Positions 1 through 7,053 of a stretch of 64,000 nt of DNA are shown here, one piece after another. Source of the stretch: Variovorax sp. N23 (lineage in GTDB: Bacteria; Pseudomonadota; Gammaproteobacteria; Burkholderiales; Burkholderiaceae_C); assembly GCF_025486315.1 (NCBI RefSeq), contig NZ_JAOOPY010000015.1, positions 62,001 to 126,000 of the forward strand, written 5' to 3'. The translations under genes were made by a program, and so were the position numbers. The stretch's first letter is position 1. Each line of letters starts with the position of its first letter. The notes beneath the pieces are model-generated. The model did no database searches. It was not told the origin of the DNA and saw only the letters and a program-made list of their open reading frames with translations.

Positions 1-403
1 ACAACCTGAACGGTGCGATGGCCGCGAGCGGCGGCAGGAACCAGACCCAGCTCAACAGGTAGCGCGCCAGGGCCCGGCCCTGCGTGACGGGGCGGCCGGC
101 ACGGTCGACGATGCGGATGTTCCAGGTCTTCATCGCCAGCGTCTGGCCCTTGGCCCAGAACCAGACGAAGTACACGCCGAACACCACGAACAGAAAGGCC
201 TGGAGCAGATGCCGGCGCGAATCCATGGCGTCGCGCATCTGACCGAGCGTGCTGAACAGCCAGCCCGCCATGAAGACGACGGCAAAGAGAAGCATGCCTT
301 CGTAGAGCCAGCAGGCCATGCGGCGCCACAGCCCGGGTGTCGACATCGGCGGCGCGCTGGCCGGCCCGCCGGAGAGCGCGGCGGCAGGGGAACTCGGATT
401 CAT
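1..403 (-). CDS. RDD family membrane protein (3' part cut off by window edge)
   Basis: The reading frame starts at ATG 403 and is still open at base 1, so about 134 N-terminal residues are seen. After a short Ser/Ala/Pro-rich tail come hydrophobic segments (about residues 30-55 and 65-85). They are followed by the typical RDD sequence ending in KTWNIRIVDRAGRPVT and a third hydrophobic stretch. RDD proteins are small polytopic inner-membrane proteins of mostly unknown, possibly transport-related, function. It is the last visible gene of a minus-strand operon with the sigma factor, DUF3619 and DUF3106 genes; only 13 bp separate it from the DUF3106 stop. The family call is secure, the function is not. 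Confidence 0.8.
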   Translation of the reverse strand, partial: MNPSSPAAALSGGPASAPPMSTPGLWRRMACWLYEGMLLFAVVFMAGWLFSTLGQMRDAMDSRRHLLQAFLFVVFGVYFVWFWAKGQTLAMKTWNIRIVDRAGRPVTQGRALARYLLSWVWFLPPLAAIAPFRL

Positions 404-416
404 CGACGCAAGAGTG

Positions 417-1187
417 TCAGGGCGCTGACGACGGCGGCTCGGTCATGCCGCTGCGCGGCGGTGCCCCAGGCGCTGGTGCAACGGGTATCGGTGGCAGCAT
501 GACAGGCGCCGGGGCCAGCGCTTCGGCGGGAATGGAAGGTGTCGCGATCATAGGCGCTGGCGCCATGGCTTCGGCCGGCGGCGCCAGCTGGATGCGCGCG
601 CTGTGCTGCCCCTTGGCGGCATCGGCGGGGAGGGGGGCCAGTTTCCGGGCCGGGACCGGCCGGATCGTGCCGGCCGCACCCGGGGGGCGCGGCGCGGCGC
701 TTTCGGCCAGGCGCCGCTTTTCTTCAGGCGTCAGGGCCTGGTAGGCCTCCCACTTGGCCTTGCGTTCGTCCGCCGGCACCTGCTTGACTTCGGCGAAGTT
801 GAAGCGCGCCTGGTCGCGCTGCTGTCGGCTCAGGGCGGCCCATTCCGTCATGCGGCTGTGCAGCGTCGCCTTGTCCGCGGGCGACAGCTTGGCGTGGTCG
901 CGCGACAGGGCCAGCCATTTGCGCTTGTGGCCTTCGCTCAGTGCATCCCAGTGGGCGGCCAATGGCTGCAATGCCTGTTGCTGCTTGGCACTCAGGTCCC
1001 GCCAGAGTGGCTTGGCCAAGGGCTTGGACGGGGCGGCGACCGGTGCCGGTGCGAGCGACGGGGCCTGTGCGCGGGCGTGCGCGACCCAACCCGTGGCGCC
1101 GACCAGCACCAGCGCACCGATCAGCCATGCGGTCGCGCGCGGCGATCGCGATGGGCGGGCGGCATCGGGGGCACGGTCGAACGTCAT
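417..1187 (-). CDS. DUF3106 domain protein, single membrane anchor
   Basis: This 256-residue protein has one hydrophobic segment at about residues 21-40 (signal anchor or signal peptide). It is followed by an Ala/Pro-rich linker and a charged helical DUF3106 region (about residues 60-165) rich in repeats such as LSAKQQQALQPLAAHWDAL and LTPEEKRRL. The C-terminal third is low-complexity Pro/Ala. The W..L..E.R..W pattern resembles periplasmic helical repeat proteins of the Spy/CpxP or RcnB kind, but that link is only impression. It lies in an operon downstream of a sigma factor and a DUF3619 protein, with a 49-bp gap to the latter. Function unknown. Confidence 0.75.
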   Translation of the reverse strand: MTFDRAPDAARPSRSPRATAWLIGALVLVGATGWVAHARAQAPSLAPAPVAAPSKPLAKPLWRDLSAKQQQALQPLAAHWDALSEGHKRKWLALSRDHAKLSPADKATLHSRMTEWAALSRQQRDQARFNFAEVKQVPADERKAKWEAYQALTPEEKRRLAESAAPRPPGAAGTIRPVPARKLAPLPADAAKGQHSARIQLAPPAEAMAPAPMIATPSIPAEALAPAPVMLPPIPVAPAPGAPPRSGMTEPPSSAP

Positions 1188-1236
1188 CGAGAGGGCGTGG
1201 CGCAGGGGGCTGACAGGAAAAATGGAAGAGAAGCGA

Positions 1237-1656
1237 TCAGCGGCTCGGGTTGCGCTCGGTCTTCAGAAATTGCGCGAATCCCGGGTCGGTGTAGGCGGCG
1301 GGGGGCAGGTCGTCGGTGAGGAGCGCGGCGTCGACCTCCGCCAGTTCCTTGAAGCGTTGATCCTCCTGCCAAACGCTGATGCTGACGAGCCCGACCACCA
1401 GGGCCACCAGCGGAAGAATGGCGCCGAAGCGGTTCCACCAGACGCTGCCAAGAACCGCTGCGCCACCCTGGCCGACCACCACGGCCGCTGGACGGTCGTT
1501 CTGCTTGCGATGGGCCACCGCCTGCGCGCGTGCCACGCGCAGGCGCTCGCCGATGTCGTGCGGCATCGCATCGGTGCCGGCGGACAGATGTGCGGCCACA
1601 CGGCGGCCGAACTGCGCCTCTGCGGCATCGTTGGCGGAGGAAATCGAGCGGTTCAT
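1237..1656 (-). CDS. DUF3619 family membrane protein, possible anti-sigma partner
   Basis: The protein is 139 residues from ATG 1656, which overlaps the TGA of the upstream sigma-factor gene as ATGA, so the two are translationally coupled. This start is preferred over an upstream in-frame ATG (1713) that lies inside the sigma gene. The N-terminal half is soluble (about residues 1-65), one transmembrane segment lies at about 75-98, and an acidic C-terminal tail follows. Soluble domain, single membrane span and tight coupling to an ECF-like sigma gene match the layout of anti-sigma factors, but the N-domain shows no zinc-binding HxxxCxxC motif. Anti-sigma function is therefore inference from context. 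Confidence 0.75.
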   Translation of the reverse strand: MNRSISSANDAAEAQFGRRVAAHLSAGTDAMPHDIGERLRVARAQAVAHRKQNDRPAAVVVGQGGAAVLGSVWWNRFGAILPLVALVVGLVSISVWQEDQRFKELAEVDAALLTDDLPPAAYTDPGFAQFLKTERNPSR

Positions 1657-2219
1657 AGTGAAATTCCCTTGGCTTTGAGCGCTTTGCTCAGCGCATGGAC
1701 CGCGCGCGAGCAATGGGTCTTGACGCTGCCTTCCGAGCAGCCCATGGCGGCCGCGGTCTCGGCGACGTCCATTTCCTCCCAGTAACGCATCAGGAAAGCC
1801 TCGCGTTGACGGCCCGGCAAAGCCGCGATCTGCTCTTCGATTTCGTGGAAGACCTGGGCGCGTCGCGTGGTGTCTTCGGCGCTCTCCGTTTCCAGTGAGT
1901 TCGTGGGCGATACGAAGTTCTCGAGCAGGTCGAAATCGCCGCTGTCGTCGGCGGGCTCGAAGTCGCTCAGGTTGGAGAACAGCGCGCGGCGCGTCTTCTG
2001 ACGACGGAACCAGTCGAGCGTGCAGTTCGAGAGGATGCGCTGGAACAGCATCGGCAGCTCGTTGGTCGGCTTGTCGCCGTAGTGCTCGGCCAGCTTCATC
2101 ATGCTGTCCTGCACGATGTCGAGCGCCGCTTCCTCGTCCCGCACGTGGTAGACCGAGCGCTTGAAGGCGCGTCGCTCCACACTTTTCAGGAAATCGGACA
2201 GTTCTTTTTCGGTGGCCAA
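1653..2219 (-). CDS. RNA polymerase sigma factor, ECF-like sigma-70
   Basis: At 188 residues it has the length of group 4 (ECF/RpoE-like) sigma factors. Region 2 spans about residues 10-85 (DEEAALDIVQDSMMKLAEHY, then the LFQRILSNCTLDWFRRQ region 2.3/2.4 helix). Region 4 spans about 125-185, with IAALPGRQREAFLMRYWEEM and the helix-turn-helix VAETAAAMGCSEGSVKTHCSRA. It would direct core polymerase to a small target set and is probably held by a membrane partner, perhaps the coupled DUF3619 protein. It is the first gene of the operon continuing through DUF3106 and RDD, and is divergent from ilvI. Confidence 0.9.
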   Translation of the reverse strand: MATEKELSDFLKSVERRAFKRSVYHVRDEEAALDIVQDSMMKLAEHYGDKPTNELPMLFQRILSNCTLDWFRRQKTRRALFSNLSDFEPADDSGDFDLLENFVSPTNSLETESAEDTTRRAQVFHEIEEQIAALPGRQREAFLMRYWEEMDVAETAAAMGCSEGSVKTHCSRAVHALSKALKAKGISL

Positions 2220-2502
2220 GGACAGGGGCGCATCAGGCGCCTGAGGGAGTGCTTTCCCCCGCGGGGAGGGGGTCGTTCTTGTCGCCTCGAATTATCGCAT
2301 CGGCCCCTTCCGTGGTATGGCCGCCACGACCGACGAGGCGAGAGTGCCATAATCCGCGCTGCAATTCACACAGGCAAACGGGTCACGGTCCGGCGGAACA
2401 TCAGTCCGCCCATGGCTTTGGCCTCAAGTTCCGACGCGGTCTCACAAGGGCTGGCAAGGGGCACCCAAGGTTTTTCGTTCCCGAAAACTCGAAAGGTTCA
2501 TC
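2220..2502. promoter_or_regulatory. Divergent intergenic region, sigma operon / ilvI
   Basis: This 283-bp gap must hold promoters for both directions. On the plus strand a CATAAT hexamer (2348-2353) is a possible -10 for ilvI, but there is no convincing -35 at 17 bp. A small hairpin (GGCGGA 2392-2397 with TCCGCC 2405-2410) follows in the presumed leader. No leader peptide rich in Ile, Val or Leu codons and no T-tract terminator is visible, so attenuation before ilvI is not supported. Confidence 0.3.
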
Positions 2503-4278
2503 ATGGAAATCTCCAAGGCGGAGATCGCCTCCGCGGCTGCGGCTGCCGGCGGACAATCGCAAGAACTCATGGGCGCGGAGGTGCTGATCAAGGCACTCCA
2601 GGCCGAAGGCGTCGAGTACGTCTGGGGCTACCCCGGCGGCGCGGTGCTCTACATCTACGACGCGCTCTACAAGCAGAACACCATCCAGCATGTGCTGGTC
2701 CGCCACGAACAGGCGGCCGTGCATGCTGCGGACGGCTTTGCGCGCGCCACGGGCGAAGTCGGCGTGGCACTGGTCACGTCCGGTCCCGGCCTGACCAATG
2801 CGGTCACCGGCATCGCAACGGCCTACATGGACTCGATCCCGATGGTGATCATCTCGGGTCAGGTGCCGACGGCGGCCATCGGACTCGATGCATTCCAGGA
2901 ATGCGACACGGTCGGCATCACGCGACCGATCGTCAAGCACAACTTCCTCGTCAAGGATCCCAAGGATCTGGCGATGACCATGAAGAAGGCCTTCCACATC
3001 GCGCGCACCGGCCGGCCCGGTCCGGTGGTGGTCGACGTGCCGAAGGACGTGTCGTTCAAGAAAATCACGTACACCGGCTATCCCGACAAGGTCGAGATGC
3101 GCTCGTACAACCCGGTGCGCAAGGGCCATGGCGGGCAGATCCGCAAGGCGCTGCAGCTGCTGCTCAACGCCAAGCGGCCGTACATCTACACCGGCGGCGG
3201 CGTGTTGCTGGGCAACGCGACGAACGAGCTGCGCGCGCTGGTCGACATGCTCGGCTACCCGGTCACGAACACGCTGATGGGCCTGGGCGCCTATCCGGCG
3301 AGCGACCGCAAGTTCCTGGGCATGCTGGGCATGCACGGCACGATCGAGGCCAACAACGCCATGCAGAACTGCGACGTGCTGTTGGCCGTGGGCGCGCGCT
3401 TCGACGACCGCGTGATCGGCAACCCCAAGCACTTCGCGCAGAACGAACGCAAGATCATCCATATCGACATCGACCCGTCGAGCATTTCCAAGCGGGTGAA
3501 GGTCGACATCCCGATCGTCGGCGACGTCAAGGACGTGCTGACCGAGCTGATCTCGATGGTCCGCGAAGCCTCGCAGAAGCCCGATGCCGGTGCGCTGGCC
3601 GACTGGTGGAAGACGATCGAAACCTGGCGCAGCAAGGACTGCCTGGCCTACGACCGCGGCAACCAGGACGTGATCAAGCCGCAGTACGTGGTCGAGACGC
3701 TCTGGAACATGACCAAGGACGCGGACGCATACATCACGTCGGACGTCGGCCAGCATCAGATGTGGGCCGCCCAGTACTACCGCTTCGACGAACCGCGCCG
3801 CTGGATCAACTCGGGTGGTCTGGGCACCATGGGCGTGGGCATCCCCTATGCCATGGGCATCAAGCTGGCCAAGCCGCAATCCGAGGTGTTCACCATCACC
3901 GGCGAAGGCTCGGTGCAGATGTGCATCCAGGAGCTGTCCACCTGCCTGCAGTACAACACGCCGATCAAGATCTGCGCGCTTAACAACCGCTACCTGGGCA
4001 TGGTGCGCCAGTGGCAGGAGATCGAGTACTCCGGCCGCTACAGCCACAGCTACATGGACGCGCTGCCCAACTTCGTGAAGCTGGCCGAGGCCTATGGCCA
4101 CGTCGGCATGCTGATCGAGCGGCCGCAGGACGTGGAGCCCGCGCTGCGCGAGGCGCGCAAGCTCAAGGACCGCACCGTCTTCATGGACTTCCGCACCGAC
4201 CCGACCGAGAACGTGTTCCCGATGGTCAAGGCCGGCATGGGCATCACCGAGATGCTGCTGGGTTCCGAAGACCTCTAG
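2503..4278 (+). CDS. ilvI: Acetolactate synthase, large (catalytic) subunit
   Basis: This ThDP- and FAD-dependent enzyme condenses two pyruvates, or pyruvate with 2-oxobutyrate, the first common step to valine, leucine and isoleucine. The 591-residue length is normal, including a short Ala-rich N-terminal extension. The ThDP-binding Glu lies in RHEQAAVHAADG (about residue 69). The central domain runs to about residue 360. The C-terminal ThDP/Mg motif starts at ITGEGS (about 466) and ends at ALNN. The start ATG is preceded by an AAAGG-like site. It is followed by ilvH after a 135-bp structured leader and then ilvC. A branched-chain acetolactate synthase is favoured over other ThDP carboligases by the adjacent regulatory subunit gene. 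Confidence 0.96.
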   Translation: MEISKAEIASAAAAAGGQSQELMGAEVLIKALQAEGVEYVWGYPGGAVLYIYDALYKQNTIQHVLVRHEQAAVHAADGFARATGEVGVALVTSGPGLTNAVTGIATAYMDSIPMVIISGQVPTAAIGLDAFQECDTVGITRPIVKHNFLVKDPKDLAMTMKKAFHIARTGRPGPVVVDVPKDVSFKKITYTGYPDKVEMRSYNPVRKGHGGQIRKALQLLLNAKRPYIYTGGGVLLGNATNELRALVDMLGYPVTNTLMGLGAYPASDRKFLGMLGMHGTIEANNAMQNCDVLLAVGARFDDRVIGNPKHFAQNERKIIHIDIDPSSISKRVKVDIPIVGDVKDVLTELISMVREASQKPDAGALADWWKTIETWRSKDCLAYDRGNQDVIKPQYVVETLWNMTKDADAYITSDVGQHQMWAAQYYRFDEPRRWINSGGLGTMGVGIPYAMGIKLAKPQSEVFTITGEGSVQMCIQELSTCLQYNTPIKICALNNRYLGMVRQWQEIEYSGRYSHSYMDALPNFVKLAEAYGHVGMLIERPQDVEPALREARKLKDRTVFMDFRTDPTENVFPMVKAGMGITEMLLGSEDL

Positions 4279-4413
4279 CGCGAGCGACAGCGAAGCCACA
4301 AGTCCCCGTGTCCGAAGGACCGGGTTTCAACTTTTAATTGACGAATCTATTGTCCGCCGAGCCCGCGCATTACCGTGCGCGGGGGAGGGCGGCGAAAAGA
4401 GGAGTTCGCACAC
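4279..4413 (+). ncRNA. Structured leader before ilvH, candidate ilvH RNA motif
   Basis: The 135-bp gap between ilvI and ilvH is unusually long for genes whose products form one enzyme. It contains a strong two-part hairpin: CCGCC (4354-4358) pairs with GGCGG (4388-4392), enclosing CCCGCGCA (4362-4369) paired with TGCGCGGG (4376-4383) around the loop TTACCG. The ilvH ribosome-binding site (AAAAGAGGAG, 4395-4404) follows directly. A conserved cis-regulatory 'ilvH RNA motif' upstream of betaproteobacterial ilvH genes is described in the literature. Assignment to that family is from position and hairpin form only, without a covariance-model match. Confidence 0.5.
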
Positions 4414-4905
4414 ATGAAACACATCATCGCTGTCCTGCTGGAAAACGAGCCCGGCGCGCTGTCGCGCGTGGTGGGCCTGTTCTCGGCCCGTGGCTACAAC
4501 ATCGAATCCCTGACCGTGGCGCCGACCGAGGACCCGAGCCTCTCGCGCATGACCATCGTGACGGCCGGGTCCGACGACGTGATCGAGCAGATCACCAAGC
4601 ACCTGAACCGGCTGATCGAAGTGGTCAAGGTCGTGGACCTGACCGAGGGTTCCTACACCGAGCGCGAGCTCATGATGGTGAAGGTGCGTGCGGTCGGCAA
4701 GGAGCGCGAAGAGATGATGCGCATGGCGGAGATTTTCCGCGGGCGCATCATCGACGTGACCGACAAGAGCTACACCATCGAGCTCACCGGCGACCACGGC
4801 AAGAACGACGCCTTCCTCGAGGCGATCGATCGCAGCGCCATTCTCGAAACCGTGCGTACCGGTGCCAGCGGCATCGGGCGCGGCGAGCGCATCCTGCGCG
4901 TCTAG
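4414..4905 (+). CDS. ilvH: Acetolactate synthase, small regulatory subunit
   Basis: The 163-residue protein starts at ATG 4414, nine bases after a good AGAGGAG site; an in-frame ATG at 4375 lies inside the leader hairpin and is rejected. It carries an N-terminal ACT domain (about residues 3-78; HIIAVLLENEPGALSRVVGLF, with the G-Y-N-I-E-S-L turn) and the C-terminal ALS small-subunit domain (about 80-160). The ACT domain binds valine and confers feedback inhibition on the catalytic subunit encoded just upstream. The gene is followed by ilvC after 44 bp. Confidence 0.96.
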   Translation: MKHIIAVLLENEPGALSRVVGLFSARGYNIESLTVAPTEDPSLSRMTIVTAGSDDVIEQITKHLNRLIEVVKVVDLTEGSYTERELMMVKVRAVGKEREEMMRMAEIFRGRIIDVTDKSYTIELTGDHGKNDAFLEAIDRSAILETVRTGASGIGRGERILRV

Positions 4906-4949
4906 TTTTTCAGTTCAACACCCACCAACGAGTCAACGAAGGAGCAATC

Positions 4950-5966
4950 ATGAAGGTTTATTACGACAAGGACGCGGATCTGAGCCTGATCAAGGGCAAG
5001 ACCGTCGCGATCATCGGCTACGGCTCGCAAGGCCACGCCCATGCACAGAACCTGAACGACAGCGGCGTGAAGGTCGTGGTCGGCCTGCGCAAGGGCGGCG
5101 CGTCCTGGCCGAAGGTCGAGAAGGCCGGCCTGAAGGTCGCCGAAGTCGCGGACGCCGTGAAGTCGGCCGACGTCGTCATGATCCTGCTGCCCGACGAGCA
5201 GATCGCCAACGTCTACAAGAACGACGTGGCGCCCAACATCAAGGAAGGCGCCTCGCTCGTCTTCGCACACGGGTTCAACGTGCACTACGGTTTCGTGCAG
5301 CCGCGCGCCGACCTCGACGTGTGGATGGTCGCCCCCAAGGCCCCGGGCCACACCGTGCGCAGCACCTACACGCAAGGCGGTGGCGTGCCCCACCTCGTGG
5401 CCGTGCACCAGGACAAGACCGGCAAGGCCCGTGACCTCGCCCTGAGCTACGCCACCGCCAACGGCGGCGGCAAGGCCGGCATCATCGAGACCAACTTCCG
5501 CGAAGAAACCGAGACCGACCTGTTCGGCGAACAGGCGGTGCTGTGCGGCGGCACGGTCGAGCTGATCAAGGCCGGTTTCGAAACGCTGGTGGAAGCCGGC
5601 TACGCGCCCGAGATGGCGTACTTCGAATGCCTGCACGAGCTCAAGTTGATCGTCGACCTGATCTATGAAGGCGGCATCGCCAACATGAACTACTCGATCT
5701 CGAACAACGCCGAGTACGGCGAGTACGTCACGGGCCCGCGCATCGTCACCGAAGAGACCAAGAAGGTCATGAAGCAGGTGCTCAAGGACATCCAGACCGG
5801 CGAATACGCCAAGAGCTTCGTGCTGGAAGCCGCTGCGGGCCAGCCGGCGCTGATCAGCCGTCGTCGCATCAATGCCGAGCACCAGATCGAAGTGGTCGGG
5901 GCGCAGCTGCGCAAGATGATGCCGTGGATCATGAAGAACAAGCTGGTCGACCAGACCAAGAACTGA
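4950..5966 (+). CDS. ilvC: Ketol-acid reductoisomerase (class I, NADPH-type fold)
   Basis: The enzyme isomerises and reduces acetolactate or acetohydroxybutyrate, the second step of valine/isoleucine synthesis. At 338 residues it is the short class I form. The Rossmann motif GYGSQGHA is at about residues 25-32. The Mg-binding acidic cluster ETNFREETETDLFGEQ lies at about 180-198, in the knotted C-terminal domain. The start ATG 4950 has an AAGGAG site six bases upstream. It is the last gene of ilvI-ilvH-ilvC, since a strong intrinsic terminator begins 20 bp after the stop. Confidence 0.97.
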   Translation: MKVYYDKDADLSLIKGKTVAIIGYGSQGHAHAQNLNDSGVKVVVGLRKGGASWPKVEKAGLKVAEVADAVKSADVVMILLPDEQIANVYKNDVAPNIKEGASLVFAHGFNVHYGFVQPRADLDVWMVAPKAPGHTVRSTYTQGGGVPHLVAVHQDKTGKARDLALSYATANGGGKAGIIETNFREETETDLFGEQAVLCGGTVELIKAGFETLVEAGYAPEMAYFECLHELKLIVDLIYEGGIANMNYSISNNAEYGEYVTGPRIVTEETKKVMKQVLKDIQTGEYAKSFVLEAAAGQPALISRRRINAEHQIEVVGAQLRKMMPWIMKNKLVDQTKN

Positions 5967-5985
5967 TCGCGCGCCATGCTGCCGA

Positions 5986-6010
5986 GGCCACCGTTCGCGG
6001 TGGCCTTTTT
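5986..6010 (+). terminator. Intrinsic terminator of ilvIHC
   Basis: A perfect 8-bp stem (GGCCACCG 5986-5993 with CGGTGGCC 5998-6005) closes a TTCG tetraloop and is followed directly by five T residues. It separates the ilv operon from pssA. Confidence 0.9.
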
Positions 6011-6051
6011 CTTTGCGGGCGCGCCAGAGGCCTGAACTAAACTGCCGACAA

Positions 6052-6876
6052 ATGCACGACGACACCCTTCCCGACGAGATCCAGCCACGCAAGCGCCGCA
6101 AGGGCATCTACGTCCTCCCCAATCTCTTCACGCTGGCCGCCCTGTTCGGCGGCTTCTATTCGATCGTGATGGCGATGAACGCGCGCTTCGACCTCGCCGC
6201 GCTGGGCGTCTTCGCCGCCATGGTGCTCGACAGCCTGGACGGCCGGGTCGCCCGCATGACCAACACGCAGAGCGCGTTCGGCGAGCAGATGGATTCGCTG
6301 TCGGACATGGTGTCCTTCGGTGCGGCGCCCGCACTCATCGCCTACGAATGGTCGCTCAAGGGCCTCGGGCGCTGGGGCTGGATCGCCGCCTTCGTCTACT
6401 GCGCCTGCGCGGCCTTGCGTCTGGCGCGCTTCAACGTGAACACCGGCGTGGTCGACAAGCGCTGGTTCCAGGGCCTGCCATCGCCGGCGGCCGCAGCACT
6501 GGTGGCCGGTTTCATCTGGCTCATGACCGAATGGGGCAAGCGCGGCGGCGAGGTGCTGTACCTCTCGTGGTCCCAGATCACCTGGATCACCTTCGCCTTC
6601 ACGCTGTACGCGGGGCTGTCGATGGTGACCAACGCGCCGTTCTACAGCTTCAAGGACATCCAGATGAAGAAGAGCGTCCCGTTCGCGGCGATCGTGCTCA
6701 TCGCCCTGGGCATCGCCGTCATCAACATCCATCCGCCGACGGTGCTCTTCGGGCTGTTCGTGGCCTACGGCCTGAGCGGCTACGTGGTGTACGGCTGGCG
6801 CAAGGCCAAGGGGCAGCCGGCGAGCGTGATCAGTATTTCCACGGACGAGCCGGACGAGCGCGGCTTGCACAAGTGA
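6052..6876 (+). CDS. pssA: CDP-diacylglycerol-serine O-phosphatidyltransferase
   Basis: This inner-membrane enzyme makes phosphatidylserine from CDP-diacylglycerol and serine, the route to phosphatidylethanolamine. The 274-residue protein has several membrane spans and the diagnostic CDP-alcohol phosphotransferase signature D-G-x2-A-R-x8-G-x3-D-x3-D at about residues 63-85. ATG 6052 is chosen over the upstream 6013, which lies in the terminator tail and lacks homologous-looking sequence. No Shine-Dalgarno is evident; a TAAACT hexamer (6038-6043) sits eight bases before the ATG, so the mRNA may be nearly leaderless. The decarboxylase gene psd, often adjacent in related bacteria, is not here. 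Confidence 0.93.
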   Translation: MHDDTLPDEIQPRKRRKGIYVLPNLFTLAALFGGFYSIVMAMNARFDLAALGVFAAMVLDSLDGRVARMTNTQSAFGEQMDSLSDMVSFGAAPALIAYEWSLKGLGRWGWIAAFVYCACAALRLARFNVNTGVVDKRWFQGLPSPAAAALVAGFIWLMTEWGKRGGEVLYLSWSQITWITFAFTLYAGLSMVTNAPFYSFKDIQMKKSVPFAAIVLIALGIAVINIHPPTVLFGLFVAYGLSGYVVYGWRKAKGQPASVISISTDEPDERGLHK

Positions 6877-6895
6877 CCGCGGCCTGTGCTACATT
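6865..6895 (+). promoter_or_regulatory. Probable leu promoter with extended -10
   Basis: TTGCAC (6865-6870) lies inside the 3' end of pssA, and TGcTACATT (TG 6887-6888, TACATT 6890-6895) forms an extended -10 element after a 19-bp spacer. The spacer is long, but the TG extension can compensate. The expected start, about base 6902, would begin the leader peptide mRNA almost at its ATG (6906). Confidence 0.5.
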
Positions 6896-6905
6896 CATTG
6901 CCCTC

Positions 6906-6959
6906 ATGAACAAGATTTCGCTGGCCCTACTACTCATCCCCCACGGGCGGAGACGGTAG
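6906..6959 (+). CDS. leuL: leu operon leader peptide (17 residues)
   Basis: The short frame encodes MNKISLALLLIPHGRRR and ends with TAG at 6957. Four leucine codons (CTG, CTA, CTA, CTC, including the rare CTA twice) and one isoleucine codon fall within seven codons just before sequences that form alternative hairpins. This is the classic layout of a leucine attenuator. Stalling on uncharged tRNA-Leu would leave bases 6943-6948 free to pair with 6982-6987 and block the terminator that follows. No homology is needed for this call; it rests on codon content and RNA structure. Confidence 0.85.
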   Translation: MNKISLALLLIPHGRRR

Positions 6960-6978
6960 CGCACGCGCATCCCTCACC

Positions 6979-7014
6979 ACGGCCCGTTCGCACCAGCAAC
7001 GGGCCGTTTTGTTT
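6979..7014 (+). terminator. leu attenuator terminator with competing antiterminator
   Basis: A perfect 10-bp stem (ACGGCCCGTT 6979-6988 with AACGGGCCGT 6998-7007) is followed by TTTTGTTT. The left arm can instead pair with ACGGGC (6943-6948) at the end of the leader peptide frame, giving a mutually exclusive antiterminator. A ribosome reaching the TAG at 6957 would mask 6943-6948 and favour termination. Confidence 0.88.
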
Positions 7015-7053
7015 GGGGTTGCTGGTGGTCCACCTACCACCGAAAGAATCGTC

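Noticed and set aside
2220..2502. Attenuator or leader peptide before ilvI
   Set aside because: No short frame with Ile, Val or Leu runs and no terminator hairpin with T-tract could be found.
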